Made by a program: the position numbers and the translations under genes. From the NCBI GenBank assembly GCA_018364635.1, contig JAGZLR010000026.1, positions 1 to 30,133 of the forward strand: DNA of 30,133 bases. Reading direction: 5' to 3'. The notes under the pieces were generated by a model, which made no database searches, was not told where the DNA came from, and saw nothing but the letters and a program-made list of their open reading frames with translations. Source of the stretch: Clostridiales bacterium (GTDB taxonomy: Bacteria > Bacillota > Clostridia > Lachnospirales > Anaerotignaceae). Positions 7,103-13,629 of this stretch are shown piece after piece. The first letter of the stretch is position 1. Each line of letters starts with the position of its first letter.

Positions 7103-8455
7103 ATGAGTGCTACAAACAAGATAGATAAAAAAAATATGTCACTTTTTCATATGACATGGCCTTTGTTTATAGAACTGTTTTTGCAGATGTTAGCAGGAAC
7201 AGCGGATCAAGTAATGTTAAGCAGTTTTAATCAGACTGCTGTCAGTGCTGTAGGAAATGCTAATCAAGTTATCAATTTGCTGTTGTTGTTTTTTACAATG
7301 GTAAATTTAGCGACTACAATCCTTGTATCTATTTATTTGGGCGCTGGAGACAAAGAAAACGTTTCGAAAATTTATACGTTGGCAGTTGTATTAAATATAG
7401 TTGTAAGTGTTATCATATCCTTCGTAGTTATTTTAGGGCAAAATTTGATTTTTTCTTTAATGCAGATTCCAGAAGAATTATTGCCCGAGTGTCGGTCTTA
7501 TCTTACAATTATTTGTATTTTTCTCCCGTTTCAAGCGATATTTCTGACGTTTTCTGCAATATTTAAAGCGAATACATTTATGAAAAAAGCTATGATCGCT
7601 GCAATTGTAGTCAATGCATTAAATATTTTTGGAAATTATCTGTTAATCAATGGAGTTGGATTTTTTCCTAGGCTTGGTATTGCAGGTGCGGCAATCTCTA
7701 CATCCTTTAGCCGAATGATTGGAACGATATTGGTTATTTTTATGTTTTTAAAAAGCGGATTTGACGCTAAAATTTCTTTAAACTGCTTAAAACCGTTTCC
7801 GTGGGAATTATTGAAAAAATTTATTACGATTGGCGTGCCGTCGGGAGGAGAAACTATTTCCTATAATGCTTCTCAGATTGTGATACAGTCTTTTATCAAT
7901 ACGATGGGGAATGACATGATCCGGTTAAAAGTTTACGCTACAACATTGGCTTGGGTTGCCTATGTATTTGCTCTTGCAACTAGTCAGGCATCTCAGATTA
8001 TTTGTGGTTACATGATAGGTAGAGGTGAAGTGATAGAAGCTAGAAAACGTACGAACCGAACATTTTTCTGCTCGGTTCCCATCAGTATTTTTATCACACT
8101 ATTGATATTAACTTTCTGCCGACCGATCTATACACTTTTAAACTGTAATGAGTTGATTATACATACCGCTAGATATATATTGTTGATAGAAATATTTTTG
8201 GAAATAGGACGTGCAGGGAATATGATATTTATTCGTGGACTTCAGGCGGCAGGAGACGTAGTCTATCCTGTTGTTGTCGGCATTGTTTTCCAGTGGTTTG
8301 TATCTGTAGTATTTGGTTATTTGTTCGGTATTGTATTTCAGTGGGGAATTATTGGTATTTGGATGGCAATGGCTTGTGATGAAATCTTCCGTGCAGTAAT
8401 TTTTTCCACGAGATGGAATAGTCTGAAATGGAAAAGGTATTGCAATTTAAAGTAG
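7103..8455 (+). CDS. MATE family multidrug/metabolite exporter
   Basis: A 450-residue polytopic membrane protein with the two MatE repeats (about 12-175 and 235-400) and about twelve hydrophobic segments. It begins MSLFHMTWPLFIELFLQMLA; this Trp-Pro and the GTADQVMLSSF segment in helices 1-2 are characteristic of the family. NASQIVIQSFINTMGN and QASQIICGYMIGRGE show the second-half repeat pattern. These proteins export organic cations or metabolites against a sodium or proton gradient; the substrate here cannot be inferred. The ATG at 7103 has AAAGGA upstream. The gene has its own promoter and no obvious terminator before the THF riboswitch 50 bases downstream, so read-through into folT is possible. 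Confidence 0.93.
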   Translation: MSATNKIDKKNMSLFHMTWPLFIELFLQMLAGTADQVMLSSFNQTAVSAVGNANQVINLLLLFFTMVNLATTILVSIYLGAGDKENVSKIYTLAVVLNIVVSVIISFVVILGQNLIFSLMQIPEELLPECRSYLTIICIFLPFQAIFLTFSAIFKANTFMKKAMIAAIVVNALNIFGNYLLINGVGFFPRLGIAGAAISTSFSRMIGTILVIFMFLKSGFDAKISLNCLKPFPWELLKKFITIGVPSGGETISYNASQIVIQSFINTMGNDMIRLKVYATTLAWVAYVFALATSQASQIICGYMIGRGEVIEARKRTNRTFFCSVPISIFITLLILTFCRPIYTLLNCNELIIHTARYILLIEIFLEIGRAGNMIFIRGLQAAGDVVYPVVVGIVFQWFVSVVFGYLFGIVFQWGIIGIWMAMACDEIFRAVIFSTRWNSLKWKRYCNLK

Positions 8456-8505
8456 AATGTACTATGATGGTCATAAGACGGAGGTCTAAAAAATTAAATA
8501 TGTGT

Positions 8506-8610
8506 TGAGCAGAGTAGAATTTTGCGCGTTAAGTGCTGGCTGAACGGGGAGTTGTCAGTCAGACGAAAAGTTTTTATACTTGCGGTGCAATCTTCGCATC
8601 CCGCTGTTGC
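8506..8610 (+). promoter_or_regulatory. Tetrahydrofolate (THF) riboswitch aptamer, folT motif
   Basis: The segment follows the folT RNA motif. It contains AGAGTAGA, then GCGCGTTAAGTG (8524-8535), GAACGGGGAGTTGTC (8542-8556), GACGAAAAG (8562-8570), GCGGTGCAA and TTCGCATCCCGCT (up to 8605). The outer stem P1 can form between 8508-8512 and 8604-8608 (five pairs, one G-U). THF riboswitches bind reduced folates and usually repress folate uptake. The gene immediately downstream is a FolT-type transporter component, which independently supports the call. Confidence 0.9.
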
Positions 8611-8682
8611 ATAAATGGTGTCTTCCTTTATGTAGCAACAGGTTTTAGCCTGTATCACACATAACAAAGGAGGATATTTTTT
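8605..8682 (+). promoter_or_regulatory. folT: Expression platform of the THF riboswitch, with a sequestered folT ribosome site
   Basis: The ribosome site AAAGGAGGA (8666-8674) can pair over nine positions with TCTTCCTTT (8621-8629), with one G-U pair. An alternative hairpin pairs TGTTGC (8605-8610) with GCAACA (8635-8640), plus TAAA with TTTA. It uses the bases that form the 3' side of aptamer P1. No T-tract follows, so control is most likely at translation: ligand-bound P1 would block the alternative hairpin and free 8621-8629 to mask the ribosome site. The pairing is visible in the sequence; the mechanism is inferred. Confidence 0.65.
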
Positions 8683-9294
8683 ATGGTAAAACAGTTAGTA
8701 GAGACAACAAATAATATTTTGTCTCCCGTGTATTGGAAAGAGGCTAGAAACAATTTAACCAATACTCGTTTGCTCGCTTTGTCTGCAATTTTTTTGGCTA
8801 TGCAATGTATCATGGAGGGTTTCTTTATTCCAGTCGGAGACAATTTGAGGATTTATTTTAGTTTCCTTTTGGTTTCCCTGATGGCAATGATCTGCGGTCC
8901 TGTGATAGCACTTTGTTATGGTTTTGTACAAGATTTGATTGGATATATGTTGGTACCGTCTGGAGGTTTCTTTTTTGGATATATTTTATCATCTATGGCT
9001 GGAGCTTTCATATTTGCTTTGTTTTTTTATCGCCAAAGACTTTCGGTTGTAAGAATTTTTTTGGCGAAGCTTTTGATTAATGTTTTTGTAAATATTTTTA
9101 TGGGATCCCTTTGGAGTGCAATGCTGTTTGGCAAAGGATATTACTATTATTTAGTAAAAAGTATGATTAAAAATCTAATGCTTCTACCAGTAGAAGTGTT
9201 ACTTTTAATTGCTGTTTTTCAACTGATTTTGCCTATTGCTTCTCAGATCCCATTTTTAAAACTAAAACCGATAAAACGGATACCGCTTCGGTGA
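8683..9294 (+). CDS. folT: Folate-specific ECF transporter S component FolT
   Basis: A 203-residue integral membrane protein with six hydrophobic segments after a roughly 25-residue soluble N-terminus. It matches the FolT/FolT-like substrate-binding (S) component of energy-coupling-factor transporters, which work with shared EcfA/EcfA'/EcfT subunits encoded elsewhere. Family-typical stretches are LRIYFSFLLVSLMAMICGP and the loop GFVQDLIGYMLVPSGGFFFG, with an acidic residue and PxGxFF in the region used for vitamin capture. The THF riboswitch directly upstream makes folate the likely substrate. The ATG at 8683 follows AAAGGAGGA at good spacing. The UPF0291 gene begins 18 bases after the stop and is probably in the same transcript. 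Confidence 0.88.
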   Translation: MVKQLVETTNNILSPVYWKEARNNLTNTRLLALSAIFLAMQCIMEGFFIPVGDNLRIYFSFLLVSLMAMICGPVIALCYGFVQDLIGYMLVPSGGFFFGYILSSMAGAFIFALFFYRQRLSVVRIFLAKLLINVFVNIFMGSLWSAMLFGKGYYYYLVKSMIKNLMLLPVEVLLLIAVFQLILPIASQIPFLKLKPIKRIPLR

Positions 9295-9312
9295 GATGAG
9301 AAAGGATATTAT

Positions 9313-9525
9313 ATGATTGATGAGAAAATGATTCAGAGAATTAATGAATTAGCGAAAAAAGCAAAGATAGATGGCTTGACAGAAGAGGAAAAACAAGAGC
9401 AGGAAAAGTTAAGAAAGGAATATCTTCGCCAGTTTCGGTTAGGATTTCAGGGTGTATTAGAGAATACTTATATTCAGAGGCCAGATGGGACGAAGATAAA
9501 AATTCAAAAGAAAGATAAACGTTAA
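9313..9525 (+). CDS. UPF0291 / DUF896 family small protein (YnzC-like)
   Basis: A 70-residue soluble protein made of two charged helices: MIQRINELAKKAKIDGLTEE and the following EQEKLRKEYLRQFR segment, then a basic tail. This is the whole-length pattern of DUF896/YnzC proteins of Firmicutes, whose biochemical role is unknown. It starts at ATG 9313 after GAAAGGA, 18 bases behind folT, so it should share the THF-regulated transcript. In Bacillus subtilis the relative ynzC lies in the SOS-linked yneA operon. Nothing here points to SOS control. Confidence 0.85.
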   Translation: MIDEKMIQRINELAKKAKIDGLTEEEKQEQEKLRKEYLRQFRLGFQGVLENTYIQRPDGTKIKIQKKDKR

Positions 9526-9527
9526 CA

Positions 9528-9560
9528 AAAAAGGCGAGGTATATATACCACGCCTTTTTA
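9528..9560. terminator. Bidirectional terminator between the UPF0291 gene and the DtxR-family gene
   Basis: Stem 9528-9536 (AAAAAGGCG) pairs with 9551-9559 (CGCCTTTTT). It continues, after a single A-A mismatch, into GGTATA/TATACC. T-runs exist on both strands and the flanking genes converge. Confidence 0.85.
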
Positions 9561-9929
9561 TTATATATTTTTTTCTAGTTCACGACAGATACAATGGAAA
9601 GTCTTTTCGCTTATAACATGTTCCATACGACATGCGTCGTTTGTAGCAGTTTCTTCATCAACACCTAGATGTATTAAATAAGCTTTTAATGTGCAATGTC
9701 TATTATAAATTCGTTCGGCAATTTCGCGTCCAGAGTCAGTCAGTAGCAATTGATTGATATTCCCAATTGTGACGAACCCAGCTTCTTTCAATACAGAAAC
9801 AGCACGGCTAACGCTAGGTTTAGAAAATCCCAATTCGTTAGCAACATCAACAGAGCGGGCGATCCCATTTCTTTTTTCTAATATAAGTATTGTTTCCAGA
9901 TAGTTTTCACCGGATTCCTGAAGTTTCAT
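9561..9929 (-). CDS. DtxR/MntR family metal-responsive transcriptional regulator
   Basis: A 122-residue regulator with an N-terminal winged helix-turn-helix (about 5-70; SVDVANELGFSKPSVSRAVS is the DNA-reading part) and the family's metal-binding dimerisation helices. His78, Cys100, Glu103 and His104 (in DACRMEH) match primary-site ligands of DtxR. Cys100 is Glu in MntR, which leans towards iron. The position of the DtxR Met10/MntR Asp8 ligand is Asn9, and there is no C-terminal SH3-like domain. The open frame extends to 9995, but only the ATG at 9929 has a ribosome site (AGGAG), and the -10 box lies inside the extension. The target genes are not evident. The gene converges on a shared terminator. 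Confidence 0.85.
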   Translation of the reverse strand: MKLQESGENYLETILILEKRNGIARSVDVANELGFSKPSVSRAVSVLKEAGFVTIGNINQLLLTDSGREIAERIYNRHCTLKAYLIHLGVDEETATNDACRMEHVISEKTFHCICRELEKNI

Positions 9930-9966
9930 ATATAAGGGCTCCTTTTTTATTAATTTATGTAAAATT

Positions 9967-9995
9967 ATTGTAACATAGCTGAATTGATTTTTCAA
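9967..9995 (-). promoter_or_regulatory. Sigma-A promoter for the DtxR-family regulator
   Basis: On the minus strand TTGAAA (9995-9990) and TACAAT (9972-9967) are exactly 17 bases apart, beginning just after the stop of the upstream gene. The -10 box is 37 bases before the ATG at 9929. The regulator can therefore be expressed independently of the YaiI/YqxD gene. Confidence 0.7.
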
Positions 9996-10457
9996 CTATT
10001 GTGAAAATGGACAGTTATCTAAGCAATCTACAATCTTTTTTTGTAATAGGGCGCGAAATCGATCATTATCAGCCTCTGTCCGTGGGTGAAATTTACTGCC
10101 ACGAAATTTTTTTTGGTGCCGTTGTTTTGTTGACAGATATCGATCAAATAACAAACGGTCGATATTAGAGTCGTCAAAGCAAAAACCATTAGGATGAATT
10201 GGAAAAATTCCTTTTCCAAGAAGCATGGAAGCAAGACCGTAATCTTGAGTAACTGCAATATCACCTTTAGATCCAGCATTAACCAGAGCGAAATCTGCAG
10301 AATCTTTTGCTTTATCTACAATATGAACAACTGCATCTTCCATCTCTAGCTGATGGCAAGTATCAGTAAACATCCAGACAGGAAGTGAAAACTTTTTACC
10401 TGTTTCAATAATAATTTCTTTCACTGGACAGGCATCTGCATCGACTAACAGTTTCAT
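9996..10457 (-). CDS. YaiI/YqxD family (UPF0178, DUF188) protein
   Basis: A 153-residue soluble protein of the UPF0178 family, which has a PIN-like nuclease-type fold but no established function. Diagnostic segments are MKLLVDADACPVKEII at the N-terminus, VTQDYGLASMLL in the middle, and KFRGSKFHPRTEADNDRF near the C-terminus. The acidic residues Asp6, Asp8 and the Asp of VTQDYG are those expected at such an active site. The start ATG 10457 is preceded by AGAGGTGAT. A possible minus-strand -10 box, TATACT, lies about 25 bases further upstream. The DtxR-family gene follows but has its own promoter. Confidence 0.9.
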   Translation of the reverse strand: MKLLVDADACPVKEIIIETGKKFSLPVWMFTDTCHQLEMEDAVVHIVDKAKDSADFALVNAGSKGDIAVTQDYGLASMLLGKGIFPIHPNGFCFDDSNIDRLLFDRYLSTKQRHQKKFRGSKFHPRTEADNDRFRALLQKKIVDCLDNCPFSQ

Positions 10458-10635
10458 CTATATCACCTCTTTATTGAGTATAACATATATAAATAGAAAA
10501 CAAAATAGACTTACTTAATCAGTTGATATCTTCAATTGATATTCTAAAATTAATAGAAAGTTGAATTTAATGTTTTGTAATAGTATGGACTTTTGTAGAA
10601 CTAACAGAATGATTAAAAGGTAACAGGAATTTGGT

Positions 10636-10664
10636 TTGAAAAAACTGGAAAAAGCTGATATAAT
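10636..10664 (+). promoter_or_regulatory. Sigma-A promoter for metA
   Basis: TTGAAA (10636-10641) and a perfect TATAAT (10659-10664) are 17 bases apart, leaving a leader of about 38 bases. That is too short for a SAM riboswitch or T-box, so RNA-leader control of metA is unlikely. Confidence 0.8.
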
Positions 10665-10708
10665 AAAAAACAATTGTGACAGGCATCAAGAAAGACAGGA
10701 GGGATTGT

Positions 10709-11674
10709 ATGCCAATTAAAGTACCAGATAATCTTCCTGCGATAGAAAGATTAACCAATGAACGAATATTTGCTATGGGGGAGAGTAGGGCCTATCATCA
10801 GGACATTCGTCCATTGAAAATAGCGATTTTAAATTTAATGCCATTGAAAGAAACAACAGAAGTTCAGCTTTTAAGATTACTAGGAAACACACCTCTGCAA
10901 ATTGAGGTTACACTTCTTCATCCGGCAACATATAAATCAAAAAATACTGCTTCTCAGCATTTATCAAGTTTTTACCATACCTTTGATGAAATCTCTGACC
11001 AAAATTTTGATGGTATGATTATTACAGGAGCACCAATCGAACTGTTGGATTTTGAAGAAGTGGCATATTGGAAAGAATTGACTGAAATTATGGAATGGAC
11101 AAAAAGTCATGTGACAAGTACATACCATATCTGTTGGGGTGCGCAAGCAGGTTTATACTATCATTATGGAGTACCGAAGCATGAGCTGAAAGAAAAAATG
11201 TTTGGCGTTTTTCCTCACTATACTAATATATTTAAGGCAAAGGATAGGGTAAATTTACTAAGAGGATTTGATGACGAATTCTTTGTCCCTCATTCCAGGC
11301 ATACCGAGGTGAGGCGTCAGGATATTGTTCGTGTGCCAGAACTTGAGATATTGGCAGAATCGGATGAGTCAGGAATCTATATTGTTTCTGCTAAAAAAGG
11401 TCGGCAAATTTTTGTCATGGGCCATTCAGAGTATGATCCTTTGACATTGAAAGAAGAATATGATCGAGATGTCTTAAAAGGTGAGAAAATCTGTGTGCCA
11501 AAACATTATTTTAGGGATGATGATCCCAAAAAGGAACCGATTGTGCGATGGAGAAGCCATGCAAATTTGATTTATTCTAATTGGCTTAACTATTATGTAT
11601 ATCAGGAGACTCCTTTTGAGATTACTGAGATTAAAGAAATCCATAAAAATAACAAAGAAGGAATATTTTCTTAG
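10709..11674 (+). CDS. metA: Homoserine O-acetyltransferase (MetA family)
   Basis: A 321-residue enzyme that acylates homoserine in the first committed step of methionine synthesis. It belongs to the MetA (glutamine amidotransferase-like) family, unrelated to MetX. The catalytic Cys142 is in YHICWGAQ; His239 and Glu241 are in MGHSEYD. Position 111 is Glu (ITGAPIE). In characterised MetA proteins Glu here selects acetyl-CoA and Gly selects succinyl-CoA, so this should be an acetyltransferase despite the traditional succinyltransferase name. The ATG at 10709 has AGGAGG upstream. An earlier in-frame GTG at 10676 lies only 12 bases past the -10 box and lacks a ribosome site. No clear terminator follows before the gcv promoter. 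Confidence 0.93.
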   Translation: MPIKVPDNLPAIERLTNERIFAMGESRAYHQDIRPLKIAILNLMPLKETTEVQLLRLLGNTPLQIEVTLLHPATYKSKNTASQHLSSFYHTFDEISDQNFDGMIITGAPIELLDFEEVAYWKELTEIMEWTKSHVTSTYHICWGAQAGLYYHYGVPKHELKEKMFGVFPHYTNIFKAKDRVNLLRGFDDEFFVPHSRHTEVRRQDIVRVPELEILAESDESGIYIVSAKKGRQIFVMGHSEYDPLTLKEEYDRDVLKGEKICVPKHYFRDDDPKKEPIVRWRSHANLIYSNWLNYYVYQETPFEITEIKEIHKNNKEGIFS

Positions 11675-11762
11675 CTGCCACATAGAATGGATGGAGAAGA
11701 ATTCATTTTGATGATACTTTTCCAGTAAAAATAGATGAAGTTTTATAAAATTAAAAAAGGAA

Positions 11763-11790
11763 TTGACATTTAGGTAATAGATGTTAAAAT
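11763..11790 (+). promoter_or_regulatory. Sigma-A promoter of the glycine cleavage operon
   Basis: A perfect TTGACA (11763-11768) and TAAAAT (11785-11790) are 16 bases apart. They are placed about 40 bases before the first glycine aptamer. Confidence 0.75.
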
Positions 11791-11832
11791 GGTGGTAAGT
11801 ACTTAAATATAACAGTTATGTTATCGGTTGAT

Positions 11833-11987
11833 AAACTGGGAAGAGACCGTTTGACGGCGCCGAAGGGGAAGTTTTCGCAGCAAACTCTCAGGCAAAAGGA
11901 CCCTGTTTGGACGATACTCTGGAAAGCGATGTGCACCGACGAAGTGTGGGTATTATACCCCTAATCTTTCAGGTAAAAAGACAGAGG
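11833..11987 (+). promoter_or_regulatory. Tandem glycine riboswitch (two aptamers)
   Basis: Aptamer 1 (11833-11908) is closed by AAACTGGG/CCCTGTTT with one mismatch. It contains AAGAGACC, GGCGCCGAAGGGG and AAACTCTCAGGCAAAAGGA. Aptamer 2 (about 11916-11987) is closed by CTCTG/CAGAG and contains TGGAAAGCGATG, GCACCGACGAAG and AATCTTTCAGGTAAAAAGACA. The paired 'CTCAGGCAAAAGGAC' and 'TTCAGGTAAAAAGAC' signatures identify the class. It precedes all the glycine cleavage genes, the classic target, and is expected to switch the operon on when glycine is high. Confidence 0.96.
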
Positions 11988-12036
11988 CGGAAAGAAGAAT
12001 CATCATAAAAAGGTGGTTTTTCTTTCTGCCTTTTTT
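11986..12036 (+). terminator. Riboswitch-controlled terminator of the gcv operon
   Basis: A 17-bp stem (11986-12002 against 12014-12030) with a few G-U pairs is followed by T6 (12031-12036). Its 5' arm begins at the last base of the P1 stem of aptamer 2. A glycine-stabilised P1 would thus compete with the terminator, consistent with transcriptional activation by glycine. A gene-free leader of about 85 bases follows before gcvT. Confidence 0.85.
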
Positions 12037-12120
12037 GCATAAAAAATTTATCAAAAAAAGCAGTTTTTCAAAGAATCGATAATCATTTTAGTAATCAATA
12101 AAAAAATAGGGGGGAATAAA

Positions 12121-13212
12121 ATGGAACAAAAAACACCGTTATATGAAATGCACCTAAAATATCAAGGGAAGATTGTCCCCTTTGCTGGTTATTTATTGCC
12201 GGTACAGTACAAAACAGGTGTTATTGCAGAACACATGGCAGTCCGTAATACTGCCGGTTTATTTGATGTTTCCCATATGGGAGAATTTTTGTGTTATGGG
12301 AAAGACGCATTAGATAATTTGAATTTTATGCTCACAAATGATTTTACTTCTATGGTGGATGGGCAAGCAAGATACAGTGTGATGTGCAATGAAAGAGGCG
12401 GTGTTGTAGATGATTTAATTGTCTATCAATATAAGGAGCAAAGTTATTTCATTGTCGTTAATGCAGCTAATAAAGATAAAGACTTTGCATGGATGCTGGA
12501 TCATCAGTTTGGTGAAGTGGCGTTTGAAGATATTTCTTCTAAAGTTGGTCAGATCGCATTGCAAGGTCCAAAGTCTAAAGAAATTTTGGCGAGAGTCGTA
12601 CAAGAGAATATGATTCCTCAAAAATATTATACTTGTAACTTTGAGGGGAAAATAGATGAAGTTAAATGTATGATCTCCAGAACAGGATATACTGGAGAAG
12701 ACGGTTTTGAGTTGTATATGCAGGCGGAAAAAGCTACAGAAGTCTGGGAGATATTGATGGAAGCTGGAGATAGTTATGGATTGATTCCCTGTGGTTTGGG
12801 AGCAAGAGATACACTGCGTCTAGAAGCTTCTATGCCTCTGTATGGACATGAGATGAATGAGACAATTACTCCTTTACAAGCAGGTTTATCTTTTGCAGTA
12901 AAAATGAAAAAGAAAAATTTTATTGGAAAAAAGGCATTACTGGAACGGGGAGAACCTGAACAAAAAAGAGTGGGACTTAAAGTAATAGGAAAAGGCATCG
13001 TTCGCGAGAATATACTTTTATGGAAAGGTGATGTGCAAGTTGGCATTACAACATCAGGCACTTACTGTCCATATGTTGGTAAACCAATATTTATGGCACT
13101 TGTAAATAAAAACGAGGCAGAGCCCCATACGGTTTTGGAAGCGGAGGTAAGAGGAAAAAGAATTCCGTGTGAAGTGGTGCCTGTGCCGTTTTATAAGAGA
13201 ATTGACAAATAA
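12121..13212 (+). CDS. gcvT: Glycine cleavage system T protein (aminomethyltransferase)
   Basis: A 363-residue folate-dependent enzyme. It takes the aminomethyl group from lipoyl-GcvH and releases ammonia while making 5,10-methylene-THF. The N-terminal folate-binding domain contains GLFDVSHMGEF. Later family signatures are ALQGPKS, the SRTGYTGEDGFELY block and GLGARDTLRLEA, with a C-terminal barrel domain ending the protein. Its length is typical. The start ATG 12121 follows GGGGGG at close spacing. It is the first gene of a four-gene operon; gcvH begins 20 bases after its stop. The riboswitch and terminator upstream control the whole operon. Confidence 0.97.
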   Translation: MEQKTPLYEMHLKYQGKIVPFAGYLLPVQYKTGVIAEHMAVRNTAGLFDVSHMGEFLCYGKDALDNLNFMLTNDFTSMVDGQARYSVMCNERGGVVDDLIVYQYKEQSYFIVVNAANKDKDFAWMLDHQFGEVAFEDISSKVGQIALQGPKSKEILARVVQENMIPQKYYTCNFEGKIDEVKCMISRTGYTGEDGFELYMQAEKATEVWEILMEAGDSYGLIPCGLGARDTLRLEASMPLYGHEMNETITPLQAGLSFAVKMKKKNFIGKKALLERGEPEQKRVGLKVIGKGIVRENILLWKGDVQVGITTSGTYCPYVGKPIFMALVNKNEAEPHTVLEAEVRGKRIPCEVVPVPFYKRIDK

Positions 13213-13232
13213 AAGGTTAAGGGGGTTTTATT

Positions 13233-13616
13233 ATGAGTTGTCCAAAGGAATTGAAGTATACAAAATCACATGAATGGGTGAATATTTTAGATGGCATGAG
13301 GGTGCAAATTGGTATCACAGATTTTGCCCAAAGTCAGCTTGGGGATTTAGTTTATATAAGTCTGCCGGAAGTAGGTGATGAACTGACAAAAGAAGAATCT
13401 TTTGCTGATGTGGAATCAGTAAAGGCAGCTTCTGATATCTACTCTCCTGTGACTGCAACTGTATCCAAAATAAATGAGGAGCTATCCGATAGCCCTGAGA
13501 ATATCAATAACAATCCATATGGTTCATGGTTAATAGAAGCCACAAATGTGATAGATATGGAGGAATTGATGAGTGCTGAGGCTTATGAGGAATTCCTAAA
13601 AACTGTAGAGGATTAA
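13233..13616 (+). CDS. gcvH: Glycine cleavage system H protein
   Basis: A 127-residue lipoyl carrier that shuttles the aminomethyl intermediate between the P, T and L proteins. The lipoyl-lysine is Lys64 in ADVESVKAASD, in the usual beta-hairpin; the N-terminal motif YTKSHEWV is conserved. Another family block, SDSPENINNNPYGSWL, lies at about 86-101. Start ATG 13233 is preceded by AAGGGGG. gcvPA starts about 13 bases past the stop. The lipoate ligase or transferase that would modify Lys64 is not in the window. Confidence 0.97.
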   Translation: MSCPKELKYTKSHEWVNILDGMRVQIGITDFAQSQLGDLVYISLPEVGDELTKEESFADVESVKAASDIYSPVTATVSKINEELSDSPENINNNPYGSWLIEATNVIDMEELMSAEAYEEFLKTVED

Positions 13617-13629
13617 GGGGGAGAGGGTG

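Noticed and set aside
8655..8843. Minus-strand open frame across the folT start
   Set aside because: It has no ribosome site and lies fully inside the riboswitch platform and the 5' part of folT.
10458..10708. Possible SAM riboswitch or T-box before metA
   Set aside because: The promoter leaves only about 38 bases of leader, and none of the conserved riboswitch or T-box sequences are present; there is only an AT-rich stretch with two TTGATAT repeats.
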